This document shows, in pieces, positions 1-10,690 of a DNA stretch of 64,000 bases. The position numbers and the translations under genes were made by a program. This DNA comes from Euclidia mi (lineage: Eukaryota > Arthropoda > Insecta > Lepidoptera > Erebidae), in NCBI GenBank assembly GCA_944739405.2, contig OX123192.2, forward strand, positions 50,210,486 to 50,274,485, in the 5' to 3' direction. How positions within the stretch are numbered: position 1 is the stretch's first letter; the number at the start of each line of letters is the position of its first letter. The notes under the pieces were generated by a model. The model was not told where the DNA came from. It saw nothing but the letters and a program-made list of their open reading frames with translations, and did no database searches.

Positions 1-1116
1 ACGCATCTATAGTTTTTATATATCTTTGGTTGGAGCCCATATTTTACGCATGCGGTAAAATACAAAAGACACTGAATTTTCTCAGGTTCTGTCTGACAGT
101 GCCATTTTAGATAATCAAATATAAAGTTATCAGGATACCCATATTTTGCAGTTTTGATAAAGCAGTTAAAACCTAATATATTCAAAATAAGTTTTATCCA
201 CATCAAACAGGAAAACAAAATGGCAAGAAAAAAGAGAGGCCTATGTTCAGCCGTGAACAGTCGGACTGTTGATAAATATGAAATGATTTCAAACCATGCA
301 GATCCAAGGATTTCTAAAATACTAGTGCTATAATTATTACTCATATAAGAACATGTTTAATCCAATATTGAATATTTTAGGTATAGTGCAAGCTGTGAAA
401 TTGTTGCACTGTTTGCCAACTGAGCCATAAAAGAGAAATTTACAAGCTACCAATATTATAAAGCAAGAGTAGTGCAGTCTTATTTCTAAAAATGATACCA
501 CTCAGTTAAGAAATTTACTACAATAAACCATAAAAGCCAATAAAGACACTCAGATATTGGTATTTTATAATTAATTCAAATAGACCTTTCTTTCTGAAAC
601 GAATGTTTCCATTTATCATTCGTCCCCTCCTTCATTATATAATTCAACTTTAATTTTATTTGACTTTATATTTAAGGAAACTTTCCAAATAATGTTAATA
701 TTTATCTTAAACTGTTAACATGTGGTGCCAATGTAATTCTTATCAATTTATACACAATTAATAATTGTTTATCCAAATAAATAAACTTAAACTGACCAAT
801 CACAACTGACTTAGAAATTAAGCATGAGCAGTCCACACAACTACTTTTATTTGCCAAGAATAAATACTGCTAAATGGGAAAAGAGATAATATGGATTTTC
901 ACATCATGTGCTTTAAACCCACTTACCATTATCCTAATAATCATAATCCTATCTGTCTTGTATCCCACAAGAGCTAAGCAACAAGGTTGGCACTTAATTG
1001 TATTGGTTATCACTGGTTGTCATCTTGAATATAGATGCAACTAACTTACCAAAGAACTCACAACTAAAATAAATTGTATTTACCGAGTATAACACTAAGG
1101 CTTGTTATTTATAAAA
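1..1116. other. AT-rich noncoding DNA
   Basis: No open frame with a recognisable domain, no tRNA-like box and no clear terminal repeat was seen on either strand. Confidence 0.6.
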
Positions 1117-1316
1117 GACCAGCAGCTACGCCTGCACAGTTTTTTAAATTTATCTGTTTTGACCGATCCCGTGGGAATTTCGGGAAATCCCTTCTTAGTG
1201 CACCCCTACGGTCCCCAAAGAACATACATGCCAAATTTCAGCTTCCTGCGCCGAATAGTTTCGGCTGTAGCGTGTCTGTCAGTCAGTCAGTAACGCAAGG
1301 ATTTTATATATTAAGA
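1117..1316 (-). mobile_element. Helitron-like short element, copy A
   Basis: This is one of four nearly identical ~206-bp inserts (others at 12685-12891, 40528-40734 and 51470-51675). Read on the minus strand it begins TCTTAATATATAA, then CTTGCGTTACTGACTGACTG, and should end GGCGTCCTCTAG. In this copy the CTAG end is damaged, stopping near GCTGCTGGTC. The TC start next to an A/T junction and the CTAG end in the other copies fit a non-autonomous Helitron. It codes for nothing; open frames crossing it are accidental. Confidence 0.65.
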
Positions 1317-3540
1317 TTAGCAGTCACCTGCCTTAAGATTTTCAAACTAAAATGCTTAGAGATGGACTTTTATAAAACCTTAGTGAGTGCATATGTCCAT
1401 AAAGAAATCTACTGTCCAGATCTCATGTTTCTAGCTTCAGTAGTTTGGGTTAAGCAAGGACGTATCATGGTCGGAACAAATCATTCTATACAGGTATAAA
1501 ATTAAGCCACAAATATTAAGATATGTCGGGTTCCCTTGTCTTATTATATAACCTTAACTTGAGCTGCAAGTTGACAGTAACAATTTCAACATAATCTTAA
1601 AATGAAATCATGTAGGCACCCACAGAGTCCACAAACTAATAAAACCTATTTTGTAACTTTACAAATATTAGCTTTAAAAATGTGTATCACAAATTTATTT
1701 TTATATCTACCTTCTGAATATATATCTGTACTAATATAATAAAACTGAAGTTTGTTTCGTTGAATGCACTTATCTGTGAAACTACTGGTTTTATGGAAAT
1801 AATTATTTTTGTGGTGGATAGTCATTTATCAAGAGAAGCTTCATATAATCGCGCCGTGAGCACTAGCCATAAGTAATGCAGTTAGTTAGCCTTTTGTAAT
1901 GTGTAACCAAGGGCTATAAATAATGTTTTGATTCCTTTAATGTTTTACTATTGGGATAATCTATTGACTACTAATTGAATTCATATTCAGCACATCACTT
2001 ATCTTATTTAAACTGAAAGCAAATCAGGTAATTTATACAATGGATCTATATCAGAGCTTCAACTTGAAAAGGGCGGTTATACCGTTCTTTACTAATAATT
2101 ACATTAGTAGAACCACATAACAACAAAGCCATTTTCTCTTTCTTGTGTAGATAACTAAGTTTTACAGATAGTTTCCGACATGGTCTAACGATTAATAAAC
2201 AGACAAGAGCCCCAGCCGACGGCATAACATGACTATAAGCACAGTAGCACTGCTATGTATCAAACATGGATAAACAACAGTTGCCTATAAGTTCTATTTG
2301 GGGTGTAACGTTTGTAATTTTGACTGTATAATGTTTATCTGGTAATCCTTACGGGGACAGTAGGTAATCGTGTAAGCACCATAATTTATAAAATTAGGAT
2401 GTTTCTCAAAAACTCTAATCAAATCAGCTCTAAATAAATACCTCCGGTCAGTTCATCAACAACCCGCATCTGCAACCTCTGGTAGAACTCGGAGCAGAAC
2501 AGCGTTCACGCCACAGCACACCCCGGTGCGTGCACCCCGTCGTAGTCGCTCTGTCGCTCTCGCTCACGCGTGGCCTCAGGTGAAGTGTAGACGTGCTCGC
2601 CATAACTCCGACACACCGTGTGGTCTCCGATCAGGGTTGACTAGCGCCAAACACGGCTTCCAAGCGCTTGTCGCATCAGTCTTCAGGTCATCATTGGTAA
2701 TGGCGGCCAAGCCAAGAGACCCATCACTCTTGCGCCAACCGTAGATCCCGAAGTCTCTTAGGGGGCGTTTAAGCGTTTATCCCAACCGCTGCTGTGAGCG
2801 ATACACCAGGGCTATGGTGTCCAGACTCCATAATAAAAACACTCACGTAATATTACTTGGTTTATTATCAGTTGATTTCTAGCACAGAATTGAATTAAAA
2901 TGCGAACTACAGTCCTTTTTATAAACTAACCGTCATTACACTTAATGTAACGTTTAACAACTCCTTTTCAACATATAATTGAAATTACTGTACGAATAAT
3001 TATAAAGTAATCAAAAATCGACATTAATATTGTAATGAATTTTGCACAACACCAAATTATTTATTTTATATGAATAACAAATTTATTTTAATAGCCAAAC
3101 GCTGCTTTACAACATTCGGTCAACAGATGGCGCTATCAACAGGGTGTAAATATAATAGCATGTTATTTATTACCGAAAACATAATAAGTGTCAGAATCAT
3201 GTTATTTAATACTAATTGATTTTACTTTGAAAGTTTCTGGAGTTATCTTAATAATTAAGCGATAAATTAAATACCCAATCTTTATAAACAGTTAAGCAGC
3301 CAATACAGTGTCTAATATTGTAAAGTAGTGAAGTTCTCAGTTCTGTGTTCACAAATAGTTATTTAAATATCAATCTTAAATATTATTAATATTTTCGTAA
3401 CAATATAATCATTATATATTAATTTGCGCCCATATATACATAATAAGGTGTTTACAGAGAGTTTGTGTTCAACTATGTTCTACCAATAGGCTTAAAATAA
3501 TTTTGGTTATCTCATTTAAAAGAACATACATTAATAATGC
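1317..3540. other. Noncoding DNA with a GC-rich block
   Basis: Mostly AT-rich. Around 1728-1800 there is a short stretch resembling a common lepidopteran dispersed repeat (ATATAATAAAACTGAAG followed by GTTTGTTTCG). From about 2441 to 2860 the base composition becomes GC-rich and CpG-rich, and an open frame of 72 codons (2526-2744) crosses it. That frame shows no domain and is probably a composition effect. The block could be the remnant of a retroelement or a CpG-rich regulatory patch; I cannot tell which. Confidence 0.4.
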
Positions 3541-3555
3541 TACACCCATGCATGG

Positions 3556-3625
3556 ATGGGTGTAGCTATATACCTCTGCCTACCTCTTCGGGGATATAGG
3601 CGTGACACTATGTATGCATTAATAA
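3556..3625 (+). repeat. SINE 3' tail fragment (CTACCCCTTCGGGGATA family)
   Basis: It contains acctctgcctacctcttcgg and ggataggcgtga-like sequence. This is the 3' signature of a SINE family that recurs at 8735-8800, 8925-9123, 41855-41895, 56540-56775 and 63378-63520. Only the tail is present. Confidence 0.6.
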
Positions 3626-3853
3626 CTTTAAATTAATCATTTTTAAATACCTAATAGAATATTTTTATTTCAGTTTGGTTTAACATTAAAATTTATTTTA
3701 AAACAATAATTATACATGCAAACAAAAAAAGAAAAAAAATTATAATTCTCAAGCAATAATTATAAAATAAAATGTAATAAATAAATGTCAAAGAAACAGT
3801 TACAATGTAAGGAAGTAACTTCATACAAAAAATGTCAAGGAAAGTATCATAAT

Positions 3854-4440
3854 CCCCCCCGTGGGATCTCCACCTTGTCGTGGTGGGGGGGCTCAGTAAC
3901 CGTGGATTGGTCACCCGCGGTGAAGCTAAGAGGGATCCAGGAGGGGACGCTCCGCGTGGGCTTGGAGGGGCCTGCGCAGGATGCGTCCAACGGTGCGGGT
4001 GCGGGGGACAGTTCTGTCTGTCCCTCGCAGTCGGGTGCGGTTGCGGGAGGAGAGGCGTGTCGGTGTTGCATTGCCGCGCGTCAAATAGGGGCGCACCAGT
4101 CGATGCGTCGCGGTGGGGCTGCAGAGGAAGAGGAGATGCGGTGTTGCGTTGCCGTCCTGCCTATCCTCTGCGGCCGCTGGGTGTTTTGGCGGCGGAGCCC
4201 AACACCTTAATCCGCCGCCAAGGGGGTTTTGTTCGGGGCCCGCCTATCCACACATCGCCTATGGCGGGCCAATGCCCGTCGGGGGATGGCGACGAATGCT
4301 TTGGCGATGCCCTACCCTCCGACACACGGGTACATGAGAAAGTCGAGGTGGTTTTTAGTGGAAACACCTCATACTCTGGCTCTCACTTCCCCCAAGAGTC
4401 GGAGATCAGAAGGGATTTTCCACCTAGTAAAAAAAAAATT
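3854..4440 (+). mobile_element. Short GC-rich retroposon with poly(A) and 13-bp target duplication
   Basis: A sharply bounded 587-bp GC-rich insert in AT-rich DNA. It starts with a C run and a CTCCACC...GGTGGGG hairpin (about 3854-3893) and ends in an A-rich tail at 4428-4440. The 13-mer aaagtatcataat stands immediately before it (3841-3853) and immediately after it (4441-4453), which is the mark of target-primed integration. Several overlapping frames stay open (one from 3880 to 4452), as expected from the low stop frequency of GC-rich DNA, and none shows a reverse transcriptase motif. It may be a SINE-like element or an internally deleted LINE that kept only its 5' and 3' ends. Confidence 0.75.
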
Positions 4441-4497
4441 AAAGTATCATAATATCATTCATAAAATTTATTAGTCTAGGCGTGTCAAATTATTAAA

Positions 4498-4501
<4 letters not shown>

Positions 4502-4568
<67 letters not shown>
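4502..4568. repeat. (TA)n microsatellite
   Basis: About 33 uninterrupted TA dinucleotides. Confidence 0.97.
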
Positions 4569-4569
<1 letters not shown>

Positions 4570-4574
<5 letters not shown>

Positions 4575-5024
4575 TTCGACTGTGGGTTAAGTAATTTCTA
4601 CTGCATTCGTTCCATTTTCTCCTTCTACTATCATTTGTTTCTTCAACATATCTCATGTGTTATGGGCGTGTGGGTTATCGGGCTAGGAGATGTAAGTAAC
4701 ACAACCATTGTTTATCACTTCCGTTATTATTGTAAATAGGTACTCACAGTAAAATTGATTATCGCAACAATTACAATTTCTATCAAAAATTAGCGTCCAC
4801 CATTCACGTGGCTGCGAGCGCCTGTTCAGCTGTTTCCTCGTTGACTTCGATTCAAAACAGTGCTCACCTCGCCAGAGCCCGGTGTTCGCTATTGGAATGT
4901 CGTTCTTCTTGGCGGCCTGTAACATTGTAGCAAACCTCATTGTTAACCACCAATGAGGTTAGCCTACATATATATACTTTTTTTATTTACCAACTAAAAG
5001 TCTCTGATATCGTAATAACATTTT
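4570..5024. other. Noncoding DNA with a small inverted repeat
   Basis: No gene recognised. A 10-bp perfect inverted repeat (aacctcattg at 4933-4942 and caatgaggtt at 4951-4960, 8-nt loop) is the only structure seen. Confidence 0.5.
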
Positions 5025-5220
5025 TCAACCAGAAATTCCTGCAGATGTTTTTTTAAATAGGACTATGTCTAGATTTCTAATGCTATTGGGTATCTTATTA
5101 TATATGTCAGGTGCCGTCCAAAATATACTTTTGTGCAATAATGCAGTATTTGCTTTACGTATTCGGATTCTATTGCAAGTATGAGTTCTTCTATTGCGAA
5201 TAATACTGTCACCATCGATA
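5025..5220 (-). pseudogene. LINE (jockey/CR1-type) reverse transcriptase C-terminus, fragment
   Basis: The minus-strand translation contains RRTHTCNRIRIRKANTALLH followed by KSIFWTAPDIYNKIPNSIRN. This is the conserved C-terminal block of jockey/CR1-clade LINE polyproteins (pattern R-x-KT/KA-x(5)-KS-x(5)-YNKLP), and it matches the end of the LINE at 44215-44538. Only about 65 residues remain, with no catalytic motif. Frame upstream of about 5220 is unrelated, so it is a 5'-truncated remnant. Confidence 0.7.
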
Positions 5221-5346
5221 TATAATACTACGAGATATCGTGTCCGCGCCAAAATACCGTCTCGGCAAATAACGGCTCGCTTGACAGCGCGATCGTATAT
5301 TGTGTTTAGTTGGTTTGAAACACAGCCAACGTCAATACGTTGCACA

Positions 5347-5423
5347 ATGCCGCAGTGCCTAGTAAAAAGTTACAAAAATAATGCCTGAAAATGCAATTTA
5401 ACTGATGGAGTATCTTACTTTCG
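5347..5423 (+). pseudogene. THAP-domain first coding exon, decayed
   Basis: The ATG at 5347 opens MPQCLVKSYKNNA, then a TGA stop (5386-5388), then KCNLTDGVSYFR in the same frame, ending at a good donor (CG|GTAAGT, exon end 5423). This is the start of a THAP zinc finger (MP-x-C-x-V-x2-C...GVSYF); the second zinc-binding Cys is replaced by Ser/Tyr. THAP domains bind DNA and occur in P-element-type transposases and in host regulators. No following exon was identified, so it may be a transposon or gene remnant. The premature stop and lost Cys make it non-functional. Confidence 0.6.
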
Positions 5424-5774
5424 GTAAGTAAATAAAAAATAAGTTATATTTTAAGCTAAGAATTACCAAATTATATCATATTTTGAACGAAATTAATGAT
5501 TTAATCAGCCATAAAAAAAATTGACGCACGTCAAAAAATCTTAACAAGCTACAGATATAACAGTGATAATACATACACAAACCAGAACCGTAGATGCATG
5601 GAGTCGATTTTTTTTGGAATATTTTTTTAATAATTTGTTACCAGAACATCGAAATTGGTTGTTTAAAATTGGTTAAGGCTATTTGAATTATTTGTTTTTT
5701 TTAACCACTTACCACACCATCTAGTCCCAAACTAAGCATACGCTGGTACTGTGGATACTAGACATTGAATAGAC
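5424..5774. other. Noncoding DNA, SINE tail fragment near the end
   Basis: No coding signal. From about 5710 to 5770 it carries caccatctagtcccaaacta and actagacattgaatagaca-like sequence. That is the tail of the SINE also present at 40760-41000. Confidence 0.5.
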
Positions 5775-6546
5775 ATATCGACGGTAGAAAGCGAAAACGT
5801 AGTAATCCACAGAAACGAAAATGTTCACCAAAGCAGAAAATCTTTTACACTTTTTTTTCAAAAAAATCATAGCTAGCGTGTTTTTTAACTTAGGCTCATG
5901 ATTGTTTGATATTATAACTGTTATTTTTTTTTTAATAGTTTTATCCGTCAAACCTCATTGTTACAATTATTTGCCAATATTTTGTTGACTACGACATTTT
6001 AAACTATTTTTACAGAACGTAAATACGCTGTAATTGCACTTTCGAATTATGTAGCGGGGCTAAATCCTTTTTTAAGGAAAGCGAAAACGTGGTAAGCAGC
6101 TATAATTGAAACAAAGCTGCCCAACTGTTCACTGTAAACTAACTAAACTACATCTTTTATATGATTCTTCTTTTTCCGCTTGATGTTTGATTACTATATT
6201 CATATTTTCTTCAGAATTACAATCGTAGATTTAGAGACAGAAACGTAGTAGTCCGCGCGGCAGAAACGTAGTTATCAACCTGCATCTTTTTTTACGGAAA
6301 ACCGAATTGTTGTAATCGACATAGTATAACTTAAAACTGATTTTTTTCTGTAACTTACAGCCTTATTGCATGCAGGCATTAATGTTAAAACACATTTTTT
6401 CAAAATGTTAATTTTATAACTATTCATCGTAAAATTACGAGACCTGGACCATTCGATGCAGTTTTTTTTTTCTGATTCGAACAGTATAATAAAAAAATAT
6501 TTCATAATTTGTGGACTATGACGTTTTTGTTTTCCGCCGTCGATAT
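5775..6546. mobile_element. TIR-bounded DNA element, non-coding
   Basis: The two ends are imperfect inverted copies of about 35 bp. The left starts atatcgacggtagaaagcga (5775) and the right, read in reverse, starts atatcgacggcggaaaacaa (6546). Both continue into an AAACGT-x-(A/G)TA-TCCAC block. Internally the AAACGTAGTA motif recurs (about 5793, 6243 and 6263). No transposase is encoded; open frames inside lack domains. The left end lies in a SINE tail. ATAT on each side could be the target duplication, but it is palindromic and so weak evidence. Confidence 0.5.
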
Positions 6547-6562
6547 ATAGCTACTTCTTTTT

Positions 6563-6930
6563 AGGGTTTCGTACCTAAAAGGTAAAAAAACGGAACCCTA
6601 TTACTAAGCCTCCGCTGTCTGTCTGTCAGTCCGTCTGTCTGTCTGTCACCAGGCTGTATCTGATAAACCGTGATAGCTAGAAAGCTGAAATTTTCACAAA
6701 ATATGTACTTCGGTTGCCGCTATAACAACAAATACTAAAAATAACAAAAAAATAAATATAAAGGTGGGGTCATACAACAAACGTAATTTTTAAGCAATTA
6801 GTTACTCGATCTTAATAAACAGGTAGAAACTTAAAAAGTATTTAAGTATATATACAACGAACGTGATTTTTTTTTATAGATGATGGTACAGAACCCTTCG
6901 TGCGCGAGTCCGACTCGCACTAGCCCAATT
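6563..6930 (+). repeat. Dispersed lepidopteran repeat (AGGGTTTCGTACC...GCGAGTCCGACTCGCAC), copy 1
   Basis: Starts agggtttcgtacctaaaagg, passes through a CTGTCTGTC run, and ends cttcgtgcgcgagtccgact plus cgcac. It is noncoding. A second, 5'-shortened copy follows directly (6940-7226) and a diverged third copy is at 58800-59210. Confidence 0.7.
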
Positions 6931-6939
6931 TTTTTCGTA

Positions 6940-7226
6940 TTTTTGCTCCAAATTACTAACTGTAACAGGTAGACGCTTTAAATTTTCACAGAATATGTAG
7001 TTGTATATTACCTTTAAAAATAAATAATGAAATTAAAAAAAAAAAAAATTATAAAGGGGGGCTCCCATACAACAAACGTAATTTTTAAGCAATTTGTTAC
7101 TCGATCCTAATAAACAGGTAGAAACTTAAAAAGTATTTAAGTATACATACAACGAACGTGATTTTGTTTTAAAGATGATGGTAGGGAACGCTTCGTGCGC
7201 GAGTTCGACTCGCACTTGCCCATTTT
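6940..7226 (+). repeat. Same dispersed repeat, copy 2 (5'-shortened)
   Basis: It repeats the body of 6563-6930 (catacaacaaacgtaattt, gtatttaagtatacatacaa, cttcgtgcgcgagttcgact) in the same orientation without the 5' third. The pair is therefore a partial tandem duplication. Confidence 0.7.
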
Positions 7227-7239
7227 TTTATTTTAAATA

Positions 7240-7350
7240 CCTGCATATTATGCATAAAGACACCCAGACCAAGACAAACATTCATGTTCAAGCACACAAA
7301 TATTTGACTTGAGCGAGAATCGAACCCGCGACGCGTGTGCATTCAGAACC
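7240..7350 (-). repeat. tRNA-derived SINE fragment
   Basis: Minus-strand copy of the SINE at 40760-41000. It carries acacccagaccaagacaaac and the reverse-complemented B box gaatcgaacccgcga. Truncated at both ends. Confidence 0.65.
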
Positions 7351-8015
7351 TACGTAATTGTAATAGGCTTAATGTGCTTATTAAATGTTAAATGTCTGCT
7401 AGTGAACCTAAATAGAACTTACCCTATAAATAGAACTGTCATTGTACCATGAAGATTGAAGATGATTATAAAGATATGGAATTAAGGTGTATTTTTATTT
7501 GTCACATCCTGCGATATCTAGCTTGGTGAGCCGTCGACAATTAATACATTTGAAAACAAGGCGTACTTACATTTTGGTGTACAGTGCATAAAAAGTAAAT
7601 AAACATTATTCACATAAAAGTAAGGCTAATCTGCTATTATATAACGATGCCGCGGGGACCAGATAGTTAAATTATAAGTCATGTTTACTAAGAAACATAG
7701 ATGGCCGAAACTTAAAAGTAAAGACCTAGTAAACTTTTACGTTCATTCATATTATAAATTATTTTACTGTTCTGCGCGAGTCCATATATGTCATTGTCCA
7801 TACCATGTAGTAAAACTCGAATTCTAAATTCGAAAAAATAAGAAAATAAACGAAAATGACGTTTTTTGTCATGACTGGTCGTAAGTATTAGATAACATTT
7901 TTATGATTTATGACTTTATTTTTCGGTGTCATGGTTGTAATTTGGTTGAACTTAAAACGGTTTTAAAACATTTGTCTCTGTTTGGTAGAAATCAAATGTC
8001 GCGGACAGATTTTAG
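7351..8015. other. AT-rich noncoding DNA
   Basis: Nothing recognisable. Confidence 0.5.
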
Positions 8016-8734
8016 CTAAGATTTTGTACGTGACCCGTCATCTTGTCCTAGTAGTATTATATATCGATGACTGTCACCTAATGTTTCAAACAGTTCCGCG
8101 TTTGACTTTACGAAAACAGCCATTTCAAAAATGTATAAGGATGGTAGTGTCATAATTTTATACTTTTTAAAATAAGGTACACAGCTTTCTGTAGATTTTA
8201 ATTTGAACATTGTTCGAATACATTGCTTCTGAGATTTGAAAACAATATCTTTATTTGTCGAATTTCCCCAGAATATTATGCCATATCTTAGGTAGGATGC
8301 GATCATTCCGTGATATGCTTTAAGTATACCTTCTTCATTAAGAAGTGGTGCAACTTTAAAAAGCGCGTAAGCTGTTGTGCTGATTTTTTACATAGCTCTT
8401 CAGTGTGTATTTTCCAATTAAACTTATTATCAATGTATAGATCTAAAAATTTTGTAGCGTCATTTATTTTTATGTCATCGTATATTATATTCAAATTTGT
8501 AATTATATTATGTTTCTGTGAAAATTGTATTAAATTAGTTTTGCTTAAATAAATCATTAAATTATTATTATTATACATCCATTTTATAATATTACATAGC
8601 GGGTTATTAATGTCCCTTTCATAGCAAGCACGATTCTTGCATTCTATAACTATCGTACTGTCATCCGCAAATAAAGTTACGGGATGATTAGTTACTTTGA
8701 GCAAATCATTAATATATGAAATAATGACGAAATG

Positions 8735-8800
8735 TGGGTGTAATATTTACACCTCTGCCTACCCCTTCGGGGATACAGGCGTGAGACTATAAATAAATAA
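8735..8800 (+). repeat. SINE tail inside the LINE
   Basis: Contains cacctctgcctaccccttcg and gggatacaggcgtgagacta followed by an ATAAATA tail. It separates the GPLLFIN part of the LINE from its YINDLLK continuation. Confidence 0.6.
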
Positions 8801-8924
8801 AAAATTAATGAATAATAAAGGTCCTATTACACTACCTCGTACCACTCCATAATTAACTGTCCGTAGATGAGATGTGTACGTTTCTTCGTTTTTATTTACG
8901 ACACTGATCATTTAAGTTCTGTGT

Positions 8925-9123
8925 GCATACATACATACATAGACTCACGCCTGTTTCCCCGAAGGGGTAGGCAGAGGCATATTAAACGCCCACTTTTCGC
9001 CAGTGTTTTGATCCCACGTAATAGGTGGCGAGCCTATTGCCACTTATCGGGATATCTTGTTTGCCAGAGCCTCGTCTGTTGATCGGCAGGTGCACCACTT
9101 GCAGGTAAAGTTGGCTTGGGACC
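8925..9123 (-). mobile_element. SINE inserted in the LINE with 13-bp target duplication
   Basis: Minus-oriented SINE: (ATGT)n tail at the left, then the reverse of the CTACCCCTTCGGGGAAA signature and a gcctattgccacttatcggg body. It is flanked by ttaagttctgtgt at 8912-8924 and again at 9124-9136, a perfect 13-bp duplication of LINE coding DNA (the RRQYTEL codons). The open frame at 8982-9254 is a chimera of LINE and SINE. Confidence 0.8.
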
Positions 9124-9860
9124 TTAAGTTCTGTGTATTGTCTTCTATTGGTGAGGTAAGATTTTATTAGGTTGTTTATATTGCCACGTATTCCGTAACT
9201 TTCCAATTGTTCTAATAGTATTTTATGGTCTACGTAATCAAAGGCTTGCGTCATATAGCAAAATATGGCGCATACTGGTATTATTTGGTATTTTTAAAAA
9301 CTCATAGTTTGCTCTGTTTATTGTCTTGTTATGTCTAAACCCCTTTTGTTCTACTGCCAAGATATTATTTTTTTCACAATAGGTAATAGAGATGTTTAGC
9401 GATAAATTTCTCGAATATTTTAGAGAATAATGGAATAAGTGTGATTGGCCTATAAGAATTCATAAGCTCTTTGTTTCCTTATTTGAACAGAGGTTTGACC
9501 ACCGATGTTTTTAATTTGTCTGGATATATCCCAGTACCTATACTTAAATTGATAATGTGACTAATAGGCTTTGAAATGATTGACCCAACTGATTTTATTA
9601 TTTTAGTGTGAAGATCGTCATACCCCACACTATTAGTGTTTTGAGGTTCTTTATTATGGTTTCGACGTTAATTGGCAGGCAAGGTGGCATAAAACATATA
9701 CTTGACGTTTTTATCTATGCTTTTTCATTTCGGTGATTGGTAGATATTGCTTTAACTTTATTTACAAAATAGTCAATAAAAACTTGCGTAATACATTGTG
9801 GATTTGTAATTACGGTGTCGGTGTCGTCCTATTTTCTACTCTCAAGAATTTGGTCGACTT

Positions 9861-10274
9861 CAAAAGGACTTTGCTATCAAATAAATTAACTACACGACTC
9901 TGAAGTTAACGATATAGCGCTGTTTGGGTCATGGCTGTGCCGAACTTAAAATATTCTTGTTTATTTTCAAGAAAGTTGTACGACATCCTCAAAGGAGATC
10001 TGAAGAGACACGTTTTATAACTAAAAACAAAGACTGCTACTTCATGACTGAGTTTATCTTGAACTTCAAAGTTATTATTTTCACAACTTTAGAATTCTAA
10101 TTAATAAATTCTTAAATTTTACATTTGCTACGAATCAAGCACAGTTTCAGTTCTTGAAACATTCCACGCTATGCTCTCGTCGTGATGTTCGATACTCTAT
10201 ATAGCGCGATCCAACTACCACCGAGCAACAAAACGTCATCTGGGAATGGGATAAGATATACTTTCACTTCGTTT
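9861..10274. other. Noncoding DNA
   Basis: No coding or repeat signature that I can support. Confidence 0.45.
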
Positions 10275-10690
10275 CATCATCATCATCGTTTCCGCCCTAG
10301 CGTTATCCCGGTTCCCGGTCCGCATCCAAGACTAACACGCCCTGGAGCCCGAGGTCCGATTACTGGTCTAACCAGATATGACAGAATATTAACTTTTCCA
10401 CAGAGCGACTGGCGTCTGACCTCCGCAACCCAAAGGGATAGCGATGTTCCATGGTTTAGACCAGTAGCAGTTTATTTGAGGATACTGACTCCCCGTAAAC
10501 GACTGCCAAAGATCTCAGGACAGCCGGGACCGAGAGGTTAACGTGCTCTCAGAGGTATGGGGCAAGCGATAATTAACAATTTAATACGCTTCTAACTTCG
10601 AAAAGTCATTGGTGCGTGCCGTGGATTCGAACCCAAAACCCTCTGCATGGCAGTCAATTGGTATCTGCACTACGCTGTCACTCTCTTTTC
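10275..10690 (-). mobile_element. Composite tRNA-derived SINE, near full length
   Basis: Read on the minus strand it opens with a tRNA-like head carrying the B box GGGTTCGAATCC (about 10626-10637) and ctgccatgcagagggttttg. It continues through TAAGTGCGTATTAAATTGT-like sequence and a long body, and ends in a (GATGAT)n tail at 10275-10290. The body and tail recur in the opposite orientation at 63540-63705. An open frame of 119 codons on the plus strand (10182-10541) crosses the body and is not a gene. Confidence 0.7.

Larger units (their letters stand above)
8016..9860 (-). pseudogene. LINE of the jockey/CR1 superfamily, 5'-truncated and broken
   Basis: Reading leftwards, the minus strand shows a reverse transcriptase N-terminal region with frame breaks (9250-9860, including YPDKLKTSVVKPLFK), then FDYVDHKILLEQLESYGIRG (palm, RT2-3 region), a GSVIGPLLFIN-like block, the catalytic box LFADDST (in 8303-8704) and the C-terminal block SQKQCIRTMFKLKSTESC (in 8016-8306). 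The element copies its RNA into DNA at a nicked target. Several stops and frameshifts and two SINE insertions (8735-8800 and 8925-9123) interrupt it. It belongs to the same clade as the copy at 43795-45400. No endonuclease domain or ORF1 is present. Confidence 0.85.

Noticed and set aside
2526..2744. 72-codon Arg/Ser-rich open frame
   Set aside because: GC-rich composition effect with no recognisable motif or splice context.
3880..4452. 190-codon open frame on the plus strand
   Set aside because: It lies within the GC-rich retroposon, overlaps equally open frames and shows no domain; open by composition.
4471..4656. Open frame encoding an I-Y repeat
   Set aside because: Translation of the (TA)n microsatellite.
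10182..10541. 119-codon Pro/Arg-rich open frame
   Set aside because: It reads antisense through a composite SINE.
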